A stretch of 64,000 nucleotides of DNA, taken from Desulfobacteraceae bacterium (lineage in GTDB: Bacteria; Desulfobacterota; Desulfobacteria; Desulfobacterales; Desulfosalsimonadaceae). Shown piece after piece: positions 16,671 to 25,445 of the stretch; position 1 is the first letter of the stretch; each line of letters opens with the position of its first letter. The notes below the pieces were generated by a model. The model worked only from the letters and a program-made list of their open reading frames with translations, searched no databases and had not been told where the DNA came from. A program made the translations under genes and the position numbers. The stretch is taken from assembly GCA_014237465.1 (NCBI GenBank), contig JABZFM010000009.1:62001-126000 (forward strand). The letters are read 5' to 3'.

Positions 16671-17123
16671 TGGTTTAACAAAAAATCCATTTATTAAGAG
16701 TTTGTGACTTATTTTGAAAAAACTCTCAAATAGCTATTGAATTCTTCATTGAAGGGATGATTTTAATGGTAAGCGCTACCTAAAATTCCCAACTCCTATT
16801 CCATGATACTATTCTATCGCAAGTTTCCGGGGGCCTGTGTTTACTTACAGAAATCATGGCTTCTGAGCATTTCTTCCAGCCAAAAATATTGTGCTCTCGC
16901 AAAAATTCATACCCCGTAAAGTTTTCGATATGCTCATAGCTGATCAAATCTGCATTACTGCTAGTTTTTTTAGCCACAATAATCAGCAATGGTTTGCCTG
17001 ATCAATATCAATAAATAGGTATGGTGTTTCCCGAATGCGGTTGGTACGATACTCTATAGTCCAATTATTAGCCATAAGTTGCGAATAAAAAAAGGACTTC
17101 AAATCCGAATTTGGGAAGATGCG
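16671..17123. other. Intergenic region with a possible decayed minus-strand gene
   Basis: On the minus strand, an ATG at 17075 opens 30 codons (MANNWTIEYRTNR...) that end at 16983. An adjacent frame then continues as a plausible protein (IVAKKTSSNADLISYEHIEN...) down to 16780. A single frameshift would join them into a protein of about 98 aa of no recognised family. This is weak; no other feature is seen. Confidence 0.25.
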
Positions 17124-19499
17124 ATGAGCAAGAAAAAAAAGAAAAAGGGCACCAAAAGTCATCAGGATGGACCACGTGGGATGCCCCCTATCGAGAGTGT
17201 TGACGTCATAGAGGGATCGGGTTTCAGAATGGAGCGTCATGGGCGTTTTATCCACATGGAGACGAACAGGACGGACGAGGAGCAACAGGAACTTATGGAA
17301 AAGATGGCAGCATCGGCAGAAAGTTTAACTGCTGATATCGCAGAACATGCTGCATCCATAATCAAAAGATTATCGAAATACGACACCTTTACAATTCTTA
17401 ATGCGCTGACTCTACAGAATTACATTGCTGATCCGGACACTTACAAGGAGTATTCACATCCAGGGAAACCTTTCGTTCCGGAATATGCGACTCTTTTGGC
17501 GCTGCAACATCCTTATTCCGAGGGCACTAACGAGAAAATCAGCCTTAATGTCCTCCAGGAAATTCAGGCATATATTGAACATATTTTTCGAACCGCTGCC
17601 TTCCTCAATATTGCACGATATGCTAAGAAAAGTATAGAAGAAGGCACTGCATCACAATGTCCAGATACACTTGAAGAGATGCAATCTTCAATTCGCATGC
17701 ATGAACTTGTCGTCAGAAATCCCGCATACGATCATCATCACCACGAGGTAATCAGAGGCCTATTCCGTCCCTTCGAAAAAGATCCTCTATTTGTTGACGG
17801 ATTATCGGTTAATGATGCTCTGGTCTTATCAAATGCTATCACAGCGCGAATAAATAGGCTACTCAATGAAAAATTTCAGGACGCCCAGGAGGGATTACAA
17901 CTCATAAAAAGTAATGTTCGAAAGGCCCGGCATATAGGGACAGATGATGTTGTTGATACTGCAAATGGTCAAAAAACGATGACAGGCAAGGCGTTCTACC
18001 AAAATTTGACGAAACTATCATCAAAGGAATTCGAACAAGCCCTGAAAACCATCTCCCTTGAATGGATATTTAACGTGTGGGGAACCATTTGCAGTTTTAT
18101 TGCCGATGAACTTGCGGATGAAGCCAGCATACCCCTTAAAAAAGTTGAGGCATATCTGAATCTTTTTTCCATGACATTTGGCGATATCCCTGAGAGTGAT
18201 ATTGAGCCTTCCCAGACGCATCCATTGCGAACACGTCCATTGGTTCGCTATGGGAATCGATATCTCTCCAGCGCTCCGGCGCTGATGGATTGGGCAATAC
18301 AGCCAGCTTTTGAGAGTACTTTGAAAGCAGCCGGCGGTTCTTGGTGGCAGCGGTATCACAAGCATCGGCACGACCACGTCCTTCACCTTACCTGTCAACT
18401 ACTCCAACGGATGATGCCTGGCGCTACCATATATACGAACTTACTGTATTATGAAGATGGAGATACATCAAAAGAAGCGGAGATCGACGTCATCGTAATT
18501 TATGATACGGTTGTTTTTCTTGTTGAGGTAAAGGGCGCGGATGTTACTGACCCGGCTCGTCGAGGTGCACCTGACCGACTTCGATATGATTTGGAGAAAG
18601 TGATTGCAGAATCTCACATCCAGGCGTTAAGGGCAAAAACCTATATCACTGCCAATGAAAACCCCGCTTTCCGCCCGGTGGCCGGAGGACCTGACCTCAA
18701 TATTCCCGATGGAATCAGGAATATTGTCATGATGTCTGTCTCCCTTGCGCCACTAGGCCATCTTACCTCACTCCTTCATGCGGATTCAGATATTGGGTTC
18801 TTCAAGGATGGAGAGTACTCCTGGATCATAAGCCTTTATGATCTCATGGTAATAGGGGATGTTATCGATTTGCCACCGATGTTCCCGCACTATGTTATTC
18901 GGCGTATTCATACAGCCCACCAGAGCATCCTGGAAGCTCATGATGAACTCGATATTTTTGGCTATTACCTGAATGAAGGACTCTACATTGATGATATTGT
19001 CGAAGATCTATCAACTGAAAAAAGAATGACCGGAATGAGCCTCCTTTCTTATACGGGACAATTTGATGAGTATTATGCATATCAAAACGGCTCCCGCCGA
19101 AAACATGCAAAAAAACCCGCACAGCGAATCCACCCGAAACTTCGAAAGATCATTGATCGGATCGAATTGTCTGGACTACCCGGGCGGGTGGATGTAGCGA
19201 TGTCGATTCTTGATCTTTCACATGAAGCGCGGATGGGGTTTTTGAACGGAGTCAAAAAAGCTCAAAAGATATGCAAGCGAAAGCATCGATCATCAGATGC
19301 CACCCTTACGGGAGATGAAGAAGGCGGCTGGGGGTTGACTTATATTTGTGCTCAAGATTCGGTAATATTAAAGGGTGCACTTGAGCGATACTGCATTCGA
19401 AAACAACAGCAATTGCAATATAAAAAATGGGTGGGAATAGCAGAGGTAATTGGTAGAAAACCGAAATTAATCAGTGTTTTTCAGAACCAACGATATTAA
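17124..19499 (+). CDS. Large protein with PD-(D/E)XK/NERD-like nuclease motif
   Basis: The start is taken at MSKKKKKKGTKSH, following GGGAAG. The 791-aa protein has a very basic N-terminus, a long helical middle and, near residues 450-472, the strand pattern KEAEIDVIVIYD then VVFLVEVKG. This gives the E...D...E-x-K arrangement of PD-(D/E)XK nucleases, closest in appearance to NERD domains. The C-terminal third is basic and has no recognised domain. It stands alone with long empty gaps on both sides, as expected of an acquired gene. A DNA-processing or defence role is inferred only from the motif. Confidence 0.6.
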   Translation: MSKKKKKKGTKSHQDGPRGMPPIESVDVIEGSGFRMERHGRFIHMETNRTDEEQQELMEKMAASAESLTADIAEHAASIIKRLSKYDTFTILNALTLQNYIADPDTYKEYSHPGKPFVPEYATLLALQHPYSEGTNEKISLNVLQEIQAYIEHIFRTAAFLNIARYAKKSIEEGTASQCPDTLEEMQSSIRMHELVVRNPAYDHHHHEVIRGLFRPFEKDPLFVDGLSVNDALVLSNAITARINRLLNEKFQDAQEGLQLIKSNVRKARHIGTDDVVDTANGQKTMTGKAFYQNLTKLSSKEFEQALKTISLEWIFNVWGTICSFIADELADEASIPLKKVEAYLNLFSMTFGDIPESDIEPSQTHPLRTRPLVRYGNRYLSSAPALMDWAIQPAFESTLKAAGGSWWQRYHKHRHDHVLHLTCQLLQRMMPGATIYTNLLYYEDGDTSKEAEIDVIVIYDTVVFLVEVKGADVTDPARRGAPDRLRYDLEKVIAESHIQALRAKTYITANENPAFRPVAGGPDLNIPDGIRNIVMMSVSLAPLGHLTSLLHADSDIGFFKDGEYSWIISLYDLMVIGDVIDLPPMFPHYVIRRIHTAHQSILEAHDELDIFGYYLNEGLYIDDIVEDLSTEKRMTGMSLLSYTGQFDEYYAYQNGSRRKHAKKPAQRIHPKLRKIIDRIELSGLPGRVDVAMSILDLSHEARMGFLNGVKKAQKICKRKHRSSDATLTGDEEGGWGLTYICAQDSVILKGALERYCIRKQQQLQYKKWVGIAEVIGRKPKLISVFQNQRY

Positions 19500-19760
19500 T
19501 CCTGTTCCGTTGTTGACCAATTATACAAACTCTATACTTATTCAACAAAGTGCCACAGTAATCGCTGCTAAGAATCTGCATTTCAATGCATCTTACAATA
19601 ACAAATCCTGCCGATTTGACAAATTGATCATATCAATGCTGTGTGGTTTGACCCCTTCAAAAAAACTCCTGATATTCTGAATATACATCAGCTTTTTTAT
19701 TGTGGACTGATCCTGCGATAAGTCTGTAATCTAAACGAACCCCAATTCCTATTTTTTAGT

Positions 19761-19860
19761 TTTACATTACATTCTTCGTCACTGCGGCGTAGCAAGGTAC
19801 GCCTCATTTCTCAGAATTTTTACGCCTTGCCAGTTTGATGTAATTGGTAGAACTTTTTTC
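19761..19860. repeat. Degenerate copy of the 38.5-kb MITE-like element
   Basis: It shares CATTCTTCGTCACTGCGG, then AGG/AAGG-TACGCCTCATT-CTCA-AATTT and GCGCCTTG/ACGCCTTG, and a final GAACTTTTTTC, with the complete element at 38507-38631. The outer terminal repeats are not recognisable on the left side, so it is an old or partial copy. Confidence 0.65.
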
Positions 19861-19922
19861 AGCCCACCAGAACCCCATTTCCCAACTATTAATCATTGAT
19901 ACCAATTGAAAAAATCACCTTA

Positions 19923-19951
19923 TTGACATACGGCTATCCGTAAAATATATA
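19923..19951 (+). promoter_or_regulatory. Sigma70-type promoter with palindrome in the spacer
   Basis: TTGACA (19923-19928), 17 bases, TATATA (19946-19951). The spacer contains a perfect inverted repeat TACGG-CTAT-CCGTA (19929-19942), well placed for a repressor or MerR-like activator. It should drive the 20.0-24.0 kb operon. Confidence 0.6.
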
Positions 19952-20013
19952 CAAACTGATTAAATAATGAAAACCAAACCGGAACTTACCATCACCCATA
20001 ATGAGAATTGACC

Positions 20014-21129
20014 ATGAGCCTTCGATTTCGAATTTTTCTTCTGATGCTGATGTCCCTGGCATTATTTTTCGGATATCTCAATCTATTTATTCCGGAAACC
20101 ATCCCATACAATTTTGATCGTCTGCATATTTTCCTGTTTAATCTGTGCAGCGGCGGATCAATTATCCTGTATTTTACCGAAGGCCGTCAAAAAGTATCGC
20201 CCAAAATTATCGTGTTTCTCGTTATGGCGATAATTTATGCGATATTTGCTTTTTTCCAGATTTATATCCCGGTCCTGATCATTACCTTGGTTCTGGTGGC
20301 AATTGTCGAAAGCAGCCGGATAAAAAAATTTTCTTTCTTTCCTTTTGATTTCTTCAAATCCAAAGTCCCGGTGTCTGCAAAATTCCATCAGGCCTCTCTT
20401 CTTTGCCTTTCAATGGGCCTGGTAATTTCCGGACTCGTGATATTAAACAACGAATATTTTTTTATACTCGTCAGCTTTCCAAAACTTCAGCTGGACACCT
20501 TTTTCCTGGGATTTTCATTTCCCCTTTCCCTGATCACCATGTCATTACTGTTCAGTTTGATGAAAGATAACGGCAGGCCCATCCGGTGGATGAAAAACAT
20601 CGGCTTCTGGTTTGTAAACCTTGGCGTGATTATTTTCTTTATGTTTATCATTTTTGAAAAACTAATGCCCCAGGTCTTTGTCACATCCATTCTTTTTGGG
20701 GCAGTGATTATGATTCTGTATCTTCTGGTAAGGTTGGGCGATGACCTACAGCAGAAAGCGTTTCTGATTTCCGGCATGGGATTTCTGCTTTATACTGCGC
20801 TCACGGGGATCTTATATATTGTCTACGAAATGTCTCCTGATTATGCCAGTGAAAATTACAAATGGCTGATGCGAATGCATTCCTTTGCATCCCTCTACGG
20901 CTGGAACCTCTGCGGCCTGGCCATCATCTGCCGGTTTGATGATTTTCCATTAAAACTTCACTCGTATACCCTGATTGCATTTCACTGGATCACGGTTATT
21001 TTTCTCGCGCCCATGGGGATGTATTATAAATTTTTTGCATGTTCCGCCACTGTTTGTTTTGTTGTTATTTTATATACCGTCATGTTTACCAAAGGGACGA
21101 CGGATTCTATCGTATCTGTTTCAAAATAA
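20014..21129 (+). CDS. Polytopic membrane protein of unknown function
   Basis: The protein of about 371 aa has roughly 10 hydrophobic segments spread over its whole length, with short charged loops such as ESSRIKKF and MKDNGRPIRW. The ATG at 20014 is preferred; a TTG two codons upstream is the alternative. No transporter or enzyme signature is recognised. It is first in an operon with a DUF364 protein, a ferredoxin-nitroreductase and an MFS carrier, all on the plus strand with gaps under 50 bases. Confidence 0.7.
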   Translation: MSLRFRIFLLMLMSLALFFGYLNLFIPETIPYNFDRLHIFLFNLCSGGSIILYFTEGRQKVSPKIIVFLVMAIIYAIFAFFQIYIPVLIITLVLVAIVESSRIKKFSFFPFDFFKSKVPVSAKFHQASLLCLSMGLVISGLVILNNEYFFILVSFPKLQLDTFFLGFSFPLSLITMSLLFSLMKDNGRPIRWMKNIGFWFVNLGVIIFFMFIIFEKLMPQVFVTSILFGAVIMILYLLVRLGDDLQQKAFLISGMGFLLYTALTGILYIVYEMSPDYASENYKWLMRMHSFASLYGWNLCGLAIICRFDDFPLKLHSYTLIAFHWITVIFLAPMGMYYKFFACSATVCFVVILYTVMFTKGTTDSIVSVSK

Positions 21130-21177
21130 AAAAGATAAAACCTTTACAAGCCGCAACCTTAATCAAAACAAAAACTT

Positions 21178-21924
21178 ATGGATATCACAAAAAAAATAAG
21201 CGACCACTTATCGGAATCTGCTAAACAACACCGGATTAAAGACATTCGGATCGGACTGGGGTATACCGCCGTCATGCTGGATAATGGTCAGGTTGGGCTT
21301 GCATACACCCCGCATCGTGACATGCCGGCCGGATGTACTTTAATGCCAAATTTCCAGCCACAGAAAAATATTTCAGCCGATGCATTGCTTGAAATGATAA
21401 CATCTGACAATAAAGTGAAAACCGCCATCGGACTTGCCACTGCCAATGCGTTAATAAATTTTAATTCAAACGATTATACATCCGGCGATGTACTGGAGAG
21501 CAATCCCCTGCAACCGGAAGATTGTGTGGGGATGGTGGGAAATTTCGCGCCCCTGACCGCATCCATCCGTAAAAAAGCCGCAAAACTCATTATATTCGAA
21601 CAAATCGATCAACAGAAAGGTGATTTAATTCCTTCGGGTGAGATTGAAAAACACCTGCCGGAATGCACGGTGGCCGTGATAACCGCCACGTCAATCATTA
21701 ATCATAGTTTTGACCGTATCATTCAGGCAGCGGTAAACTGCCGCGAAATAATCATCCTGGGGGCCTCTACCCCCCTTATACCGGATGTATTTTCTAAAAC
21801 CCCTGTTACATGCCTGTCCGGTGTGATTGTTACAGATTCTGAAGAGATATTGAGGATCATCAGTTTCGGTGGTGGGATGCGCATGTTTAAAAATTGCATA
21901 AAAAAAATAAACTTCAGGATATGA
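21178..21924 (+). CDS. DUF364/DUF4213 putative heavy-metal chelation protein
   Basis: The 248-aa protein matches the two-part DUF4213 (N-terminal, IRIGLGYTAVML) plus DUF364 (C-terminal Rossmann-like) family. The C-terminal half shows VGMVGNFAPL, KLIIFEQ, and VAVITATSIINHSFD followed by IIILGASTPLIPDVF, the loop pattern of the family. Members are proposed to bind metals or metallocofactors; activity is unproven. It is one base upstream of the ferredoxin-nitroreductase gene, suggesting that both handle the same substrate. Confidence 0.8.
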   Translation: MDITKKISDHLSESAKQHRIKDIRIGLGYTAVMLDNGQVGLAYTPHRDMPAGCTLMPNFQPQKNISADALLEMITSDNKVKTAIGLATANALINFNSNDYTSGDVLESNPLQPEDCVGMVGNFAPLTASIRKKAAKLIIFEQIDQQKGDLIPSGEIEKHLPECTVAVITATSIINHSFDRIIQAAVNCREIIILGASTPLIPDVFSKTPVTCLSGVIVTDSEEILRIISFGGGMRMFKNCIKKINFRI

Positions 21925-21925
21925 T

Positions 21926-22807
21926 ATGAACGCAAAGATTCGACGCATAGAGGAAAAATGTAATAACTGCATGCGCTGTGTATTAGATTGTGCATCCGGT
22001 GTATGGAAAAATATTGACGGAATCCCCGCAATGACCGGCCAGGACCTGTGCAACCGGTGCAGTCATTGTGTGGCAGTCTGCCCGAAAAATGCCATTGAAA
22101 ACGACTTTTTGAAGACCGCCCAGGTGCGGCGGGTCAAGAAAAAACTGATTGATCCGGCAGTATATAAAGAAATTGCTCTTTCCCGCCGCAGCATCCGGCA
22201 TTACAAAGACAAACCCGTTGAACCGGAAATACTCAAAGACATCATTGATGTTACCCGGTATTCCCCGACTGCCAGCAACTCACAGCATGTATCATACATT
22301 GTTATTACAGATCCGAACATATTAAAAGAAATCTCTTTGCTGGTTTTTTCAACCGCTGTCAGTTTTTATAAATATTCCACCACCCGAAGCGGACAATACG
22401 TATTTAAAGGACTGAAGTTAAGTGCCGCGATTGATGCAATGCTTCAAAAATACATTGAACCCATGGCATATTACATTGAACTGAATGAAACCGGGCGGGA
22501 CCTGATCCTTCACAACGCACCGGTTCTGGTTTTACTTCACGGTCCGTCCATGTCATTTTTCGGGGCGGACAACTGCAATATAGCTGCGGCAAATATGACA
22601 AACTATGCCCATTGCCTCGGTATCGGGTCCTGTTATATCGGCTTTGTCACCCTGTTAACCCGGTTTAACAAAAAATTATGCCGCCTGATCAACCTGCCAA
22701 AGGGGCGAAAAGTGTATGCCAGTCTTGTGTTGGGGTATCCGGCATTAAAGCACCCCAATACCGTATCAAGGAAAAACCCGAATATCAGCTGGATCGGCGG
22801 TTCATAG
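21926..22807 (+). CDS. Ferredoxin-domain nitroreductase
   Basis: The 293-aa protein has an N-terminal 2[4Fe-4S] ferredoxin domain (CNNCMRCVLDCASGVW and CNRCSHCVAVCPKNA) fused to a nitroreductase FMN fold (SRRSIRHYKDKPVEPE, then YSPTASNSQHVSY, LGIGSCYIG). Such fusions use ferredoxin-level electrons. In the first cluster motif the fourth cysteine is followed by ASG rather than P. AGGA precedes the start. A similar but distinct fusion protein is encoded at 42828-43865. Confidence 0.9.
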   Translation: MNAKIRRIEEKCNNCMRCVLDCASGVWKNIDGIPAMTGQDLCNRCSHCVAVCPKNAIENDFLKTAQVRRVKKKLIDPAVYKEIALSRRSIRHYKDKPVEPEILKDIIDVTRYSPTASNSQHVSYIVITDPNILKEISLLVFSTAVSFYKYSTTRSGQYVFKGLKLSAAIDAMLQKYIEPMAYYIELNETGRDLILHNAPVLVLLHGPSMSFFGADNCNIAAANMTNYAHCLGIGSCYIGFVTLLTRFNKKLCRLINLPKGRKVYASLVLGYPALKHPNTVSRKNPNISWIGGS

Positions 22808-22819
22808 TTATTTATTGTA

Positions 22820-24064
22820 ATGATACAAACCAATTCAAAAATATATTACGGCTGGTATATTGCCGCGGTGGCTTTCTGGGGATATTTTCTGTCTGTGGGC
22901 ACTGGTTTCTATGCGTTTAACGCGTTTTTAGAACCTTTGTGCACTGCCCGGGGATGGACCCGGACCGACCTGAACCTTGCCCTGGTCATCGGCACGGTAT
23001 TCGGCTTTTCCAGCCAGTACATCTATGGCACGGTATTAATGAAAACCGGTGTGAGAATTCTAATGCTCGCCGGTTCTGCTACCGCAGGTATATCGTTTAT
23101 ATTCATCGCACGGGTGCAGACCCTGTGGGAATTTTACCTGTTTTATTCCCTTTTGTTTATCGGAAACGGGGCATACGGCGGCATTGTCGCCAGCAATGCA
23201 GTAAACAACTGGTTTGTAGATAAAAGGGGAAAAGCCATTGGATTTGCCACCGCCGGCATGTCCATATCCGGCGCGATCCTTCCCATCGTGGCACTTCTGC
23301 TGATCCAGGATACCGGCATTGAAAACGCGGCCCTTTGCATCGGGCTGGTCATGGTGTCTTTCGGGCCGCTGGCCTGGATAATTATTAAAGACTGGCCGGA
23401 AGATATGGGCATGGCCCCGGATGGCCTGACAATAAACACGGAAACCTACACGGCCGGCCAAATCCAGATTCATGTCCCCCCTTCGGCTGCAGTGCATACT
23501 GAATGGAATCTGTCAAAACTGATTCGAACAGATGTCTTCTGGAAACTCGGCCTGGCCTTCGGCCTGCTGATGATCGGAACGGTTGGCGTTATGTCCCAGC
23601 TCAAACCCCGTTTTGCGGATACCGGGTTTTCTCATCTCACAGCCATGATGATGATGGCCGCCACAGCGCTGGTCGGCGCGGCCGGAAAATACAGCTGGGG
23701 ACTGATGTGCGACCGATTTAAACCCAAACGGGTTGCCATTGCCATGACCATTGCAAATGTATTGGGCCTAAGTCTCGCACTGGTAAAAAATTCAACGGCA
23801 GCATTAATTATTTTTATCCCTGTATTCGGTTTTTCCATGGGCGGTATCATGTCGACCTTCCCAATAATCGTTGCCACCCTTTTCGGCCGGAAAAACTTTG
23901 CTTCCGTGCTCCGATATATTTCAATTTTCCTGATTCTGCAGATGTTCGGTTATATCATCGCGGGTCAGAGTTTCGACATCACTGGATCCTATGATACCGC
24001 GTACCACATTTTTATTGGTTTGGATATTGTTGCCGTCCTGCTTCTTTGCTCCCTGAAAAATTAA
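22820..24064 (+). CDS. MFS transporter (OFA/oxalate-formate antiporter-like)
   Basis: The 414-aa protein has about 12 membrane segments. It begins with YYGWYIAAVAFWGYFLSVGTGFYAFNAF, typical of the OFA/monocarboxylate branch of the major facilitator superfamily, and has the LxxxRGWTRTDLN loop and a second-half GLMCDRFKPKR loop matching the MFS motif between segments 8 and 9. Substrate is probably an organic anion, but this is inference. It closes the operon begun at 20014. Confidence 0.85.
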   Translation: MIQTNSKIYYGWYIAAVAFWGYFLSVGTGFYAFNAFLEPLCTARGWTRTDLNLALVIGTVFGFSSQYIYGTVLMKTGVRILMLAGSATAGISFIFIARVQTLWEFYLFYSLLFIGNGAYGGIVASNAVNNWFVDKRGKAIGFATAGMSISGAILPIVALLLIQDTGIENAALCIGLVMVSFGPLAWIIIKDWPEDMGMAPDGLTINTETYTAGQIQIHVPPSAAVHTEWNLSKLIRTDVFWKLGLAFGLLMIGTVGVMSQLKPRFADTGFSHLTAMMMMAATALVGAAGKYSWGLMCDRFKPKRVAIAMTIANVLGLSLALVKNSTAALIIFIPVFGFSMGGIMSTFPIIVATLFGRKNFASVLRYISIFLILQMFGYIIAGQSFDITGSYDTAYHIFIGLDIVAVLLLCSLKN

Positions 24065-24285
24065 ATTTTTCGGTTAATATAAAAATTAATGCAAAGTTCA
24101 AAAATGGGATTCAAATGGATATTAATTTGTTAAAATATTCTATTTATGTAAAAAAAGTATTACAGTAGAAATAACAGGACGCAAACCGGTGTCGAAGCAA
24201 GAACGTATCCTTCGCTCTAAGAAGGAATCCTGGCTGTCGACTCTCTATAATCGAAATAGATGCAAGCATACAAAGAGAAAAAAAA

Positions 24286-24645
24286 ATGGCGCGAATACTT
24301 ATTATTGATGATTCACTGCTCATGCGGCTGAAAACCAGGGCGATACTTGAAAAAGGCCGGCATGAGGTCATTGAAGCTTTAAACGGTGAAGATGGTCTGA
24401 GCAAAATGACTGAAAAAAAACCTGAATGTGTCATTCTTGATTTGCTGATGCCTGACATGAATGGTCCTGACGTTCTCCGAAAGATGCGTGAGCTCAAGAT
24501 TGATATGCCCGTTATTGTCTGCTCGGCGGATATTCAGGAAACCACAAAAAAGGAATGCTTTGACCTTGGCATAAAAAAGTTCCTCAATAAGCCGCCCCAG
24601 GAAATGGAGCTGCTTGATGCTGTGAACACATATTGTAATCACTAA
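24286..24645 (+). CDS. CheY-like single-domain response regulator
   Basis: The 119-aa receiver domain has the acidic pair in LIIDDS, the phospho-acceptor Asp in VILDLLMPDMNG, the switch Ser in VCSAD and the conserved Lys in FLNKPP. With no output domain it should act by protein-protein contact, as CheY does. It stands just ahead of a CheC-type phosphatase gene, a sensible partner. Confidence 0.9.
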   Translation: MARILIIDDSLLMRLKTRAILEKGRHEVIEALNGEDGLSKMTEKKPECVILDLLMPDMNGPDVLRKMRELKIDMPVIVCSADIQETTKKECFDLGIKKFLNKPPQEMELLDAVNTYCNH

Positions 24646-24756
24646 GACTCCTGTGAAATCTGGCGTGATGGGAAAAAAGCCCGTGCGATAAACTGAATAC
24701 ACCACCACTCCACATATCCTATGGAAAGACAGTTAATTTCATCCTGGAGAGTAATT

Positions 24757-25377
24757 ATGATCATTTCAAAGAGGGATATCGATGCTGTTTCCGAGCTGGT
24801 CAATATCGGTATGGGAAAAGGGGCAGACATGCTCAACAAGCTTCTTGAATCACATATTATACTGAAAGCGCCGGTCATTAAGCTTGTTAAAAAGACAGAG
24901 CTGAAACGTGAACTGCAGCAATACGTTGACCAGGAGTTGTTTGCCGTTCAAATGGGGTTTTCCGGTGATTTCAGTGGTGATGCAAAACTTGTCTTTTCTC
25001 ATGATTGTGCCAACAAGCTGGTTCATGCCCTCATGGGAGTTGGTGTTGATTTAGATATCGATGAGATGGATTCATTAAGAACGGAGACACTTAATGAAGT
25101 GGGCAATATCGTCATAAATTCCATCATCGGCACGATCAGCAATGAGCTGCAGTTCAAGATGAAGTTTTCGATTCCAAGTTGTATGCAGGGAAATTATGAT
25201 AACATTATTACCCGGGATATTTCCGGGGTGCACGAAGGTATTCTGCATGCCCGTGTGCATTTTATTGTTGCTGAATTGGAAATCGAAGGTGACATGGTGA
25301 TGTTTCTTGGAATGGAATCGCTCAGAAAACTGCCAGAGGCAATCGATCGGTACTGTGGCAATATGGCGGCTGTATAA
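24757..25377 (+). CDS. CheC-family CheY-P phosphatase
   Basis: The start at MIISKRDID follows GGAGAG. The 206-aa protein has both CheC phosphatase motifs: DIDAVSELVNIGMGKGA with a later Pro, and SLRTETLNEVGNIVINS, each with the catalytic Glu and Asn. CheC/CheX proteins dephosphorylate CheY. Its neighbours are a CheY-like regulator upstream and a hybrid kinase downstream, but no chemoreceptor or cheA is present in the window, so the module may serve a different phosphorelay. Confidence 0.85.
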   Translation: MIISKRDIDAVSELVNIGMGKGADMLNKLLESHIILKAPVIKLVKKTELKRELQQYVDQELFAVQMGFSGDFSGDAKLVFSHDCANKLVHALMGVGVDLDIDEMDSLRTETLNEVGNIVINSIIGTISNELQFKMKFSIPSCMQGNYDNIITRDISGVHEGILHARVHFIVAELEIEGDMVMFLGMESLRKLPEAIDRYCGNMAAV

Positions 25378-25445
25378 TAAAGCCGGATACTTCATTCCTA
25401 TACTCTATACCCATTGCACCTATGGGATTTCAGGGAGATGTGCTG

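Larger units (their letters stand above)
19500..20013. other. Intergenic region with degenerate repeat and a promoter
   Basis: No gene is supported. The gap contains a degenerate copy of the dispersed MITE-like element (19761-19860) and a good sigma70 promoter at 19923-19951 for the following operon; both are listed separately. Confidence 0.5.

Noticed and set aside
16983-17285. 100-codon minus-strand frame opposite the nuclease start
   Set aside because: Its first 70 codons are antisense to the nuclease gene; only the downstream part from 17075 is mentioned as a weak possibility.
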